From the NCBI GenBank assembly GCA_016181345.1, contig JACOZM010000003.1, forward strand, positions 1-15,141: a DNA stretch of 15,141 nucleotides, in the 5' to 3' direction. Below the pieces are notes generated by a model that had not been told where the DNA came from, searched no databases, and was given only the letters and a program-made list of their open reading frames with translations. Origin of the DNA: Candidatus Woesearchaeota archaeon (GTDB taxonomy: Archaea > Nanobdellota > Nanobdellia > Woesearchaeales > GW2011-AR9). This document shows, piece by piece, positions 1-7,344 of this stretch; within the stretch, counting starts at the first letter, position 1; every line of letters begins with the position of its first letter. The position numbers and the translations under genes are program-made.

Positions 1-339
1 GAAGAAAAAGATCAGAAGCAGGAATGATTGTAAGTCTACTTAGGATTCTTTATTTTCAATAGGTATTTATTAATTACGTAAAAATCTTGATACTTATCTT
101 AATCTCGCTTGTTGGGGAAAAAGAGGTGTTGATGGGTTCCTAAGAGTGATAGGAATATTTATTCTTTTGTTTTAACCTAGGGGAATTCTCGTTTTACCTA
201 TTATTGCTTTAGGTCATATTTTGGTTATCTTTTATTTAGGTTATTTTAGATATTGTTGTTTAAGTCTAGCTTCTTGGATAGTTGAATATGCCGATTTGAA
301 GATAATAAACCCTTTAAAGATTATGGACATTATTGGATC
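1..339. other. Intergenic stretch upstream of rad50
   Basis: No convincing gene is visible in this AT-rich stretch. The first 27 bases read in frame 1 as EEKDQKQE followed by a TGA stop. This could be the last residues of a plus-strand gene cut by the window edge, but eight codons are too few to be sure. The stretch ends in the probable rad50 promoter. No tRNA-like or other structured RNA was recognised. Confidence 0.4.
313..318 (+). promoter_or_regulatory. TATA-like box of rad50
   Basis: TTTAAA is centred about 24 bases before the rad50 ATG. This spacing fits an archaeal promoter with an almost leaderless transcript, and no Shine-Dalgarno-like sequence lies directly before the start. Confidence 0.45.
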
Positions 340-2745
340 ATGCTTCTGAAAAAGATTAAACTCAGTAATATTCGGTCTTATGACGAAGAAGAGATCAGTT
401 TTCCTGAAGGCTCTACTCTCCTCTCCGGAGATATCGGAGCCGGTAAATCGTCATTGCTTTTAGCCGTAGAATTTGCGTTACTGAGGAAAGGTTCCAGCCA
501 AGGATATGTTGAACTTGAATTTAAGATCAATGAGCTAGACGTCTGCATTAAAAGAACATTAAAAAAAGAAAAAGATGCAATTAAGCAGATGGCCGGACAT
601 ATTATCGTTAACAATCAAAAGAAAGAGCTTACTGCCGTAGAACTTAAGGCAGAAATCATTTCCTTACTGGGCTATCCCGAAGATATGCTGACGAAGAATA
701 AAAATTATATTTATCGTTATACTGTCTATTGCCCGCAGGAAGAGATGCGTTATATCCTTCAAGAAAATCCTGAACTTCGGTTGGATTCTCTGCGAAAAAT
801 CTTTAATGTAGACAAATATAAAAATATCCGTGAAAATCTGCAGCTCATCCTAAAAAAAATGAGAGTGGAGATTCTTGTTTTAACGACGACAATTGAACCT
901 ATGCCAGCCATAAAAGAAGAAATAAAAGCAGTTGAACATGAAGAGAATAATGAAAAAAGAGAATTAGGCATATTGAATCCACAATTATTAGAGCTGAGTA
1001 CTAATCTGAAAACATTGAACAAAGAGCTAGTAGAATTAGAACTAGAACAAAAAAATGTTCAAGAGCTCATCCAAAAAAAACGCACTAATGATCTCCTTCT
1101 CCATGATTTTCAGAAAAAAAGGGAAAAGCTTCTGCTGAATCTAGCAGAGATCAGAGAAAAGATACGCCATTACCATCAAGAAGATGTTGAGAGCAAACTA
1201 AAACATCTAGAAGAAGAAAAAAATATAGTCATTACTAACAGAAGCCAGATTTTAGCCAACCTACAGAACCTGCAGAAAAAAATAAAAGAATTACAGGAAG
1301 AGAGCAGCCTATTGCAGAAAAAGATAGGGTCTGCAGAAGAAAAACAGAGACAGAAAGAGGGATTCCTCGCTGCCATCAGTAAGGAAGAAGAGATAAGACA
1401 GAAAGATCAGCAGTTAAAACAGATGTTAGATTCATTGATGCACATTATTGTCCAGAATGAAACTATCTTATCTGAAGCGCAGCGAGTCAAGGAGGAAATG
1501 CTTTATTTAAATGAATGTCCGACGTGTTTACAGGAGGTGAGTGATGACCATAAGTTAGATGTCATAAAGAAAGAAAATCTAAAAATTGAGCAGGCAATAA
1601 AACTCAGCCAGGAGTCAAAGGAAAAAAAAGATGAAATTCTCCGACAAAAAGGAGAAAGTGAAGAGAAGCTAAAAGAAATAAGCCTTTTTAAAAGTCAATT
1701 AGCCAAGATCGGAGTAGAGATAGAGCAGATAGAAGAGAGAAAAGAGAGACTCCTAGTCATTAGGGAACAACTTCTTCATGCAGTTCAAGAAAATAATTCT
1801 TTAATGAAGATATTAGAGGGATTAAACGAGGAGAACATAAATAATTTGGTTACAAAAATAAAAGAATTGCATGGAATCCAGCAATTGTTTATCTATGAAA
1901 TCGAATGGAAAAAACAAGACGAGCAATTGCAGTATGAACTACAACATGCAGAAAACCAGCTAGGTCTAGTCCTCAATGCGCTCAAGAACTATGAACAAAA
2001 GATCATTGCTTCGGAAGGGGAATTAGACCTAAATAAGGGATTAGACAACGATATTTTGACAATCATCATCAGCAAGATCTACCGGCAACTTGAAGAGAAA
2101 AAGAGAAAAATATCGATAGTCATTGAAGAAGAGAAAAAACTATCTGTCCTACAGGCTCAATTAGCCACAAGATTAACCAACAACCAAAAGCAAAAGGAAA
2201 AATTAACTGCTGAACTGCATCGGCTGCAAGAGCAGAACAGCCGGCTGATTCGGCTTCAGGAAATGTATCATTGGCTGGAAGAATATTTTTTAAAATTAAC
2301 ATATTCGTTAGAGAAGCAAGTTATGCTGCAGATTCATTACTCGTTTAATTCCTTCTTTCAGGAATGGTTTTCTATCCTCATCGATGATGAAGAAGTTACT
2401 TCACGGATAGATGATACTTTTACGCCCGTTATTGAGCAAAACGGCTATGAGATCGGCTTTAGCAACCTTAGCGGAGGGGAAAAAACATCTGCTGCTTTAG
2501 CTTACCGGCTGGCCTTAAATAGAGCCATTAATGATGCAGTTCATGATATTAAAACAAAAGACTTATTGATCCTAGACGAGCCTACTGACGGATTCAGCTC
2601 TGAACAACTTGACAAAGTCCGCGAAGTTCTAGATAAATTAGGGTTAAAACAAATGCTCATCGTCAGCCATGAAAGCAAGATTGAAAGTTTTGTCGAGAAT
2701 GTCATTAGAATAGGAAAGAATGAGCAAGTCAGCAGAGTTGTGTAA
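340..2745 (+). CDS. rad50: Rad50/SbcC-family DNA double-strand break repair ATPase
   Basis: This is an SMC-like ATPase which, with the nuclease Mre11, senses, tethers and processes DNA ends. Visible motifs in order are Walker A GDIGAGKS (residues 30-37), Q-loop Gln133, a long Lys/Glu-rich coiled coil (about 170-660), a zinc hook CPTC (393-396) at the apex, ABC signature LSGGE (710-714), Walker B with DE at 746-747 followed by a D-loop, and switch His777. At 801 residues it is somewhat shorter than typical archaeal Rad50 (about 880), so the coiled coil is slightly short. The ATG follows a TATA-like box by about 24 bases and the Rad50-like N-terminus begins at once. No mre11, herA or nurA is visible on either side, although the left neighbour is outside the window. 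The family call is secure; the partner is inferred. Confidence 0.93.
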   Translation: MLLKKIKLSNIRSYDEEEISFPEGSTLLSGDIGAGKSSLLLAVEFALLRKGSSQGYVELEFKINELDVCIKRTLKKEKDAIKQMAGHIIVNNQKKELTAVELKAEIISLLGYPEDMLTKNKNYIYRYTVYCPQEEMRYILQENPELRLDSLRKIFNVDKYKNIRENLQLILKKMRVEILVLTTTIEPMPAIKEEIKAVEHEENNEKRELGILNPQLLELSTNLKTLNKELVELELEQKNVQELIQKKRTNDLLLHDFQKKREKLLLNLAEIREKIRHYHQEDVESKLKHLEEEKNIVITNRSQILANLQNLQKKIKELQEESSLLQKKIGSAEEKQRQKEGFLAAISKEEEIRQKDQQLKQMLDSLMHIIVQNETILSEAQRVKEEMLYLNECPTCLQEVSDDHKLDVIKKENLKIEQAIKLSQESKEKKDEILRQKGESEEKLKEISLFKSQLAKIGVEIEQIEERKERLLVIREQLLHAVQENNSLMKILEGLNEENINNLVTKIKELHGIQQLFIYEIEWKKQDEQLQYELQHAENQLGLVLNALKNYEQKIIASEGELDLNKGLDNDILTIIISKIYRQLEEKKRKISIVIEEEKKLSVLQAQLATRLTNNQKQKEKLTAELHRLQEQNSRLIRLQEMYHWLEEYFLKLTYSLEKQVMLQIHYSFNSFFQEWFSILIDDEEVTSRIDDTFTPVIEQNGYEIGFSNLSGGEKTSAALAYRLALNRAINDAVHDIKTKDLLILDEPTDGFSSEQLDKVREVLDKLGLKQMLIVSHESKIESFVENVIRIGKNEQVSRVV

Positions 2746-2754
2746 TATTTAGAG

Positions 2755-2763
2755 GAGTAGAAT
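2755..2763. repeat. Left 9-bp direct repeat (putative target-site duplication)
   Basis: GAGTAGAAT lies directly outside the left inverted end of the element at 2764-2894. An identical copy lies directly outside the right end (2895-2903). Exact 9-bp repeats abutting inverted termini are the signature of DDE-transposase insertion. Confidence 0.75.
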
Positions 2764-2894
2764 GGCTGATATGAAACCCCCCCGCAAACATCCTGCCAGT
2801 GATTAGTCAAAGGCAAAATGGCAGGCAAAGTTGCTTTATCTTACGAAGCTCACTATTGTTTGCTGGTGAAAATCACGAGGGTTTCATATTAGCC
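2764..2894. mobile_element. MITE-like non-autonomous element, 131 bp
   Basis: The ends are inverted repeats: GGCTGATATGAAACCC at 2764-2779 and GGGTTTCATATTAGCC at 2879-2894, matching at 15 of 16 positions. The interior is also self-complementary: GCAAACA (2784-2790) with TGTTTGC (2857-2863), CCTGCCA (2792-2798) with TGGCAGG (2819-2825), and a small GTGA-AAA-TCAC hairpin near the right end. The element contains no ORF and sits 18 bases after the rad50 stop, in the gap before the convergent PIN-PhoH gene. The flanking 9-bp direct repeats support insertion by a transposase acting in trans, which is not in this window. A structured RNA or bidirectional terminator is an alternative reading, but would not explain the flanking duplication. 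Confidence 0.75.
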
Positions 2895-2903
2895 GAGTAG
2901 AAT
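2895..2903. repeat. Right 9-bp direct repeat (putative target-site duplication)
   Basis: GAGTAGAAT is identical to the copy at 2755-2763 and starts at the base after the right inverted end of the MITE-like element. Confidence 0.75.
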
Positions 2904-2960
2904 AGTAAATCAATATAAACTCTAGGTAAAAAATACTGTTATAACAAAAGAAATGCTAAC

Positions 2961-2969
2961 AAAAAAAAA
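2961..2969 (-). terminator. Oligo-T terminator of the PIN-PhoH gene
   Basis: On the minus strand nine consecutive T residues lie 18-26 bases after the PIN-PhoH stop codon. Oligo-T tracts are the usual intrinsic termination signal in archaea. No stem is required and none is obvious here. Confidence 0.5.
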
Positions 2970-2986
2970 TGCTTAGTGATCTCTTA

Positions 2987-4567
2987 TTAAAATGTTCTCC
3001 AGTCACGGGCATGTCTAGAAGCTTGACTGCGATAATTCCGACCAAGAGTTAACATCCCAGTAAAAGGAGTATTTACGTAATGTGCCATAGCGCTAGTTAA
3101 ACCATTTATTTCCCGGTCGACATGTTCTCCGTTAGCTTGCCAAGGATCACCCATGATGACAACCTTACATCCCAATCCTAAACGTTCAATAATAACCCGT
3201 AATTCATATGGTTCAAAGTTCTGAGCTTCATCAACGATAACAAGAGTGTTTCTAAATGAACGGCCATACATCACTCCAGAATAGGTCATCTCCATCGCTT
3301 CAGTCCGAGGAGATAAGCGGGCCTTCACACCATTAAGATGAAGATCTCCTGTTGTACGAGAAGCATCAAACAAGCTCGTAGGTAATTTAGGATGGCGCAT
3401 GAGATCTTCAAACGGCATTTGAGTATAGAGATCTGTTTCTCGATGAGCGTCAATATAACTAGACAGATGATCACGTAATTTATCCCATAACGTTCCCGGC
3501 AATGCACCTACATCCCGTTTCTTTCCTCCAAGTGTTTGATTAGGCTTAAGAAGAACAATCCGTTCGTATCTTCCTCCTTTTCCATCAGCATCTGGATATC
3601 CTCGTCGTTGACGTTCACCTTTATCGTACCACAATACTTGTTCAATAGCTGCAGCGTAAGCTAATAATGTTTTTCCTGAACCATGGGAACCACAAAGAAA
3701 AAATGTAGAAATATCAGGATTAAGCAACCCATATTGAAGAGCAAGATACTGACTCATATCTAAAGGAGTTACCCCCAACAAATTAGGCAAGACCGCTTCA
3801 CCTATTTTTAATTTTCTTGATTTTTCCCTATCGTCTAACAAACGTAGTCGAAGATTAGAAACTCCGCGGATTTCATTTCTATCACGATCCCATTGTAAAT
3901 CTCCTTCTACCCGGGCAAAATCAGGGCTAGAAGAGACAAAACGGACGAATTGATTTAACCGTAAATCTTGGTTAAGTACTTCTACGGCCCGTTCTAATGG
4001 TAAATTATAGTTTGATTCTCGAAGCTTAGCTAACAATTCCTCATTTCCCGTAACCGCCCATTCGTCGACAATTCCGGAATTTACCATGAGAAATCCCGGT
4101 TTTTCAACAGCGATCCTATCTGCTTTCAAAGCAATACGTTCAGACCTATTATTGGTCATAACACGAGGAGGGCTTCCATCACTAGTACTGTACTCTCTGC
4201 CAACTTTAGCGACTAATCCAGGGAGATCTTTATCCCCTGCTCCTCTTATTAAAGCAACATCTAAATTATCATCAACATGGCCGTGCCTAATATTTGCTGA
4301 TCTTGAAGCCCCGGTTCGGGCTCTTTCAGTTCTTGATGATCCTCTTCCTTCTCCTTCAGGAAACTGAACGTACTCATCTAGATAATCTAAGGCTGCTCGT
4401 CCACCTAAACTACTGTGTTCTGTGGCTCCAAGACGACGAAGAACATCTTGGTCGAGGACAACTAGATTTTTTCCGCCTTTTTCCGAGAGATAACGGAAAA
4501 CACCATCTCCACCTGCTTCAAAAATGTCTGGGCGTACGAGAATAATGCGTTCATATTTTTGAGCCAT
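2987..4567 (-). CDS. phoH: PIN-PhoH fusion protein (PhoH2-like ATPase/RNA helicase family)
   Basis: PhoH2-type proteins join an N-terminal PIN ribonuclease domain to a C-terminal superfamily-1-like PhoH ATPase and act on RNA. The ATPase half here is clear: Walker A GSHGSGKT (293-300), the PhoH-typical KPNQTLGGKKRDVGALPG block (341-358), Walker B VDEAQN (445-450), IMGDPWQ (471-477), and a C-terminal NYRSQ segment (511-515). Residues 1-170 match the PIN layout weakly. By eye, the usual first Asp corresponds to Arg12 and the last acidic position falls in TNN (138-140), so nuclease activity is doubtful. Its start is 60 bases after the stop of the upstream small gene, suggesting co-transcription; a GAGG lies about 13 bases before the ATG. 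It has about 52 Arg to 21 Lys, unusual for such AT-rich DNA. The PhoH assignment is firm; the cellular role is unknown. Confidence 0.9.
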   Translation of the reverse strand: MAQKYERIILVRPDIFEAGGDGVFRYLSEKGGKNLVVLDQDVLRRLGATEHSSLGGRAALDYLDEYVQFPEGEGRGSSRTERARTGASRSANIRHGHVDDNLDVALIRGAGDKDLPGLVAKVGREYSTSDGSPPRVMTNNRSERIALKADRIAVEKPGFLMVNSGIVDEWAVTGNEELLAKLRESNYNLPLERAVEVLNQDLRLNQFVRFVSSSPDFARVEGDLQWDRDRNEIRGVSNLRLRLLDDREKSRKLKIGEAVLPNLLGVTPLDMSQYLALQYGLLNPDISTFFLCGSHGSGKTLLAYAAAIEQVLWYDKGERQRRGYPDADGKGGRYERIVLLKPNQTLGGKKRDVGALPGTLWDKLRDHLSSYIDAHRETDLYTQMPFEDLMRHPKLPTSLFDASRTTGDLHLNGVKARLSPRTEAMEMTYSGVMYGRSFRNTLVIVDEAQNFEPYELRVIIERLGLGCKVVIMGDPWQANGEHVDREINGLTSAMAHYVNTPFTGMLTLGRNYRSQASRHARDWRTF

Positions 4568-4627
4568 ATTATATTGTTTCCCTCATCTGCAGTAAGTATT
4601 ACTTTAGTTATTCAGTCATTCAGAAAC

Positions 4628-5134
4628 TCAGGCACGAAAAGTTTCTTTTAACAAGTCATAATCTACTCTTAAAATATTTCCCTGACCATAAACTCGGCCT
4701 CTTCTAATAGAGCTATCCATCAGCCCTAACCCATTACGACGTAATCGGTCTTGCGGATTCCTAGATTTTTGCAGTTGGAGTTCAACTGCTCTTTGTAAGG
4801 AATTTTTTCCGACAGAAGTTTGCGAGCCGGCCTCTTTAAGGCGTTCAATTAAAGGATCAACTACTTGTCGAAGTTCGCATAAATAATCATAAGCCGGATT
4901 GCTGCTAGGGCTGCTAGAAGGGCTATTTCTACATTGAGAAACAGCTTCTTCAAGTCCGTGATAGACGGCTCTTACTTCATCATGCTGTAATTGTTGTCTT
5001 CGTGAGGTTAGAGGTGTAGTTAGAAGGCTTTGAGCTAAAGAATATCCTAAAACTAATCCCCGTTCATCACGATCATTGATGACCCTCAATCCTTCAAGAA
5101 AAGTATACAGTTGGAGATTACTATCTAGAGCCAT
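4628..5134 (-). CDS. Hypothetical protein, 168 aa, arginine-rich
   Basis: I do not recognise this family. The protein is soluble and apparently mostly helical, with a serine/asparagine-rich linker (SSSPSSNP, about residues 75-82). It has 19 Arg to 4 Lys and an RLRRNG...SIRRGR basic patch near the C-terminus, which could contact nucleic acid (inference). The frame stays open upstream to a TTG at 5167, but those codons overlap the TATA box (5156-5164). The ATG at 5134, 26 bases from that box, is therefore the better start. It probably forms an operon with the PIN-PhoH gene 60 bases downstream and is divergent from the putative nuclease gene at 5360. The shared composition of these three proteins suggests they belong together. 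The gene call is good; the function is unknown. Confidence 0.75.
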   Translation of the reverse strand: MALDSNLQLYTFLEGLRVINDRDERGLVLGYSLAQSLLTTPLTSRRQQLQHDEVRAVYHGLEEAVSQCRNSPSSSPSSNPAYDYLCELRQVVDPLIERLKEAGSQTSVGKNSLQRAVELQLQKSRNPQDRLRRNGLGLMDSSIRRGRVYGQGNILRVDYDLLKETFRA

Positions 5135-5155
5135 AACGTTAAATAGCGGAAATTT

Positions 5156-5164
5156 ATTTATAAA
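5156..5164 (-). promoter_or_regulatory. TATA box for the 168-aa gene / PIN-PhoH operon
   Basis: TTTATAAAT on the minus strand is centred 26 bases before the ATG at 5134. It shows that the upstream TTG at 5167 cannot be the start of a leaderless mRNA. Confidence 0.6.
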
Positions 5165-5330
5165 CAAATCTCTTCTGAATTATGGTGGTGAGAATAGTTA
5201 TGAAAGAGTATAGTAAAACGGAAATTGATCTCAATAAGAGCGATTAAGTGAGATGTAGTTGATTTGATAAGTTTGAAAATTAATCACCGTCAGTATAGTT
5301 CTCTAACCTCTATAATAGCTTGGGAGAATA

Positions 5331-5338
5331 ATTTTAAA
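5331..5338 (+). promoter_or_regulatory. TATA-like box for the putative PD-(D/E)XK gene
   Basis: ATTTTAAA is centred about 25 bases before the ATG at 5360, and a purine-rich GGGAGAA lies just upstream (5322-5328) where a BRE is expected. Together with the box at 5156-5164 it makes 5135-5359 a divergent promoter region. Confidence 0.5.
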
Positions 5339-5359
5339 CTGACTTAGTTTACTAAACGT

Positions 5360-6349
5360 ATGCAATCCAGGGATTATAACCCTTTTGAACCTTATGTTCC
5401 GAGATTATTTCGGCCTTCTATCGATGATTATGTTTCTCGTGAAGAAAGAAAGCCAGAAGATTTCTGGGTAGTGCCGAATCTTTATGAGCCTGCAATTGAT
5501 GTAAGAGTCAATAGAATAAAAAGACGGGCAGTAGCAAAATCACCGCCTTCTGGAAGGACGGGAAGCAGAGAGTCAAGAATAATTCTTTATGACAAAGACG
5601 ATTTGGCTTCCTGGAGAGGGACTACTATGAAAAATGAAGTTGTCTCCAACTTACAGGGAAGGATAGGTGATCGATCCTTATACCTTATGCTTGAGTCATT
5701 CTTAGATGAATTACGATTTCAAGCGATTAAAGATGGTTATACAGAAAGCCGAGGCGAAGTTTTAGAAGAGCAGCGTAGAGTCGGGAGGCCATTCAAACGG
5801 CACGTTGTGCAATGGAAAGGACAATATCTTCTCCGTTTTGACCGAAGGACAACGTTTCATCTCTTTGTTGAAGGGGAAGAAGGCGAACCTCTTTTATATG
5901 TTCGAGAGCGACGATGCTATCAAAAATGTGAAATAGATGGATTAGCTCCTTTCTATGTTCAAAAAAAAAGCCACGAGCCGGATAAGTATCTAGTCATCGG
6001 TGAAATTAAAACTGCTCTGCGCCATGTCGATTCAGGATTCTGGAGACCTAGCGAAAGTGCAAAAGAACGAGGAAGAGAAGACTTGGAGGAACGAGTATTT
6101 ACCCCATTTAAATCATTATACCCCGGATATCAACTTGTTTATTTGTTAGCTGGAACACCTCGAGCTTTATTTAGTAGAGGTAGAAGTAGTCAAGAACAAG
6201 ACTATCCCAGATATCGATTAAAGCCAAGAATTGCAGAATTTGTAGAGATGGTTTTAGATAATGATGTCCTGCCCATCTTAATCTCCATACCACAAACTCT
6301 GCACTGTTCGGAACTAGCTCAAACATTTTACCAACACCTTCTTGAATAG
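5360..6349 (+). CDS. Putative PD-(D/E)XK-superfamily nuclease, 329 aa
   Basis: No family is recognised outright. Residues 191-217 show the pattern typical of PD-(D/E)XK nucleases: EIDGLAPF (Asp193), then a strand ending VIGEIKT (Glu215-x-Lys217) 22 residues on. An acidic helix around NEVVSNLQGRIGD...LESFLDEL (92-117) could supply the first metal-binding Glu. The C-terminal third, with a YQLVYLL strand (257-263), also fits that fold. Residues 1-90 are polar and basic. Arg outnumbers Lys 38 to 16, as in the two divergent neighbours. The start follows a TATA-like box by 25 bases. Nuclease function is an inference from one motif; the substrate is unknown, and a role alongside PIN-PhoH in RNA or DNA processing is only suggested by position. 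Confidence 0.82.
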   Translation: MQSRDYNPFEPYVPRLFRPSIDDYVSREERKPEDFWVVPNLYEPAIDVRVNRIKRRAVAKSPPSGRTGSRESRIILYDKDDLASWRGTTMKNEVVSNLQGRIGDRSLYLMLESFLDELRFQAIKDGYTESRGEVLEEQRRVGRPFKRHVVQWKGQYLLRFDRRTTFHLFVEGEEGEPLLYVRERRCYQKCEIDGLAPFYVQKKSHEPDKYLVIGEIKTALRHVDSGFWRPSESAKERGREDLEERVFTPFKSLYPGYQLVYLLAGTPRALFSRGRSSQEQDYPRYRLKPRIAEFVEMVLDNDVLPILISIPQTLHCSELAQTFYQHLLE

Positions 6350-6395
6350 AAGTTGAATAACTGTTAGGAAAGTAGAAATAGGAAAAGAGAGAAAC

Positions 6396-7217
6396 TTATA
6401 TTACACCTTGAAGAGCCTTAATCCCTACTTCTAATTGTTTGTCAGAAGGTTCTTTTGTCGTTAAGCGCTGAAGCCATAATCCTGGAGCAGTAATGATTTT
6501 CACAATTACATTATTTCTCCATCGATCACTTAACTTGATTAACTCGTAACTTATTCCTCCGATAACCGGCAGAAGTAAAATTCGGCCAAAAAATTTAACG
6601 ATTAAAGGACCTTGAATGAGTGAGAAAATAAGGATGGACAGCAATAACACTAGGAATAAGAATGAAGTCCCACAACGAGGATGAAATCGGGAAAATTGCT
6701 TGACGTTCTTTAACGTTAGTTTTTGTCCGGATTCATAGCAGTAAATCGCCTTATGTTCCGCTCCGTGATATTGAAATAGACGTTTCACATCTTTCATCCT
6801 GGAAATAATACCCAAATATCCTAGAAATAACGTTATTCGGACAATCCCATCAACTACATCAAACCAGATACCTTCTGAACCGATCCATTTCGCAGAGAAA
6901 AATGGCAAGGCAACAAAAAAGAGAAGTGCAAAAAAAAATGATCCGATGATACTTAAAAAAAGCTCTTTTTTAGTTAGTTTTTCTTCTTTTTTCAGCTGCT
7001 GGTTGCTGCTCCAAGTTAACCCCTTAAGACCATCATATAAAGTGTACCCCAAACCAATGATTCCCCGCAGGAAAAAGACATCAAATACCTTAGGAAATTT
7101 TGTAGAAGCTTCAGTTTTAACCCTAATCTTTCCATTAGGCAAACGGACAGCTATAGCTAGCCTTTCTTTATTCCGCATCATGACTCCTTCAATAACAGCT
7201 TGCCCGCCGACGTTCAT
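6396..7217 (-). CDS. DUF1385 (YqhQ-like) integral membrane protein
   Basis: The family signature is unmistakable: GGQAVIEGVMMR near the N-terminus (4-15), YHGAEHKAI (150-158) and RFHPRCGTSF (177-186). About four hydrophobic membrane segments are visible (roughly 86-107, 122-140, 184-205 and 207-226). The conserved His, Glu and Cys residues suggest a metal site, but no biochemical function is established for the family. At 273 residues it is close to family length. A TATA-like TTTTAAAAAT on the minus strand is centred about 26 bases before the ATG. It is divergent from the anchored protein gene at 7345 and convergent with the putative nuclease gene. The family is known mainly from bacteria, so an old inter-domain transfer is possible. 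Confidence 0.93.
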   Translation of the reverse strand: MNVGGQAVIEGVMMRNKERLAIAVRLPNGKIRVKTEASTKFPKVFDVFFLRGIIGLGYTLYDGLKGLTWSSNQQLKKEEKLTKKELFLSIIGSFFFALLFFVALPFFSAKWIGSEGIWFDVVDGIVRITLFLGYLGIISRMKDVKRLFQYHGAEHKAIYCYESGQKLTLKNVKQFSRFHPRCGTSFLFLVLLLSILIFSLIQGPLIVKFFGRILLLPVIGGISYELIKLSDRWRNNVIVKIITAPGLWLQRLTTKEPSDKQLEVGIKALQGVI

Positions 7218-7237
7218 TTTTGAGGAGAATATCTTAT

Positions 7238-7249
7238 TATTTTTAAAAG
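7238..7249 (-). promoter_or_regulatory. TATA-like box of the DUF1385 gene
   Basis: A T-run/A-run core, TTTTAAAAATAA on the minus strand, is centred about 26 bases before the ATG at 7217, again a leaderless spacing. Confidence 0.5.
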
Positions 7250-7314
7250 TATGGTTTATGAATTAAGAGAAGGAAGATATGATCACAGCCTAATTTTTAA
7301 GAAAAAAAAGAAGG

Positions 7315-7323
7315 TTTTTATAC
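7315..7323 (+). promoter_or_regulatory. TATA box of the anchored-protein gene
   Basis: TTTTTATAC is preceded by a purine-rich AAAAGAAGG (BRE-like) and centred 26 bases before the ATG at 7345. The transcript is probably leaderless. Confidence 0.55.
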
Positions 7324-7344
7324 TCCTAAATAATTCCTAATAAT

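Noticed and set aside
2784..2863. Possible known structured RNA (RNase P, SRP RNA, box C/D or a hammerhead-like ribozyme) within the element at 2764-2894.
   Set aside because: The conserved cores of these RNAs are absent, and the 9-bp flanking duplication favours a mobile element.
4086..4545. Plus-strand ORFs inside the PIN-PhoH gene.
   Set aside because: They are shadows of a gene with complete ATPase motifs on the other strand, with no start context or recognisable domain.
5200..5247. Tiny 15-codon ORF (MKEYSKTEIDLNKSD) in the divergent promoter region.
   Set aside because: No promoter or ribosome-binding evidence of its own, too short to judge, and it lies between two opposing promoters.
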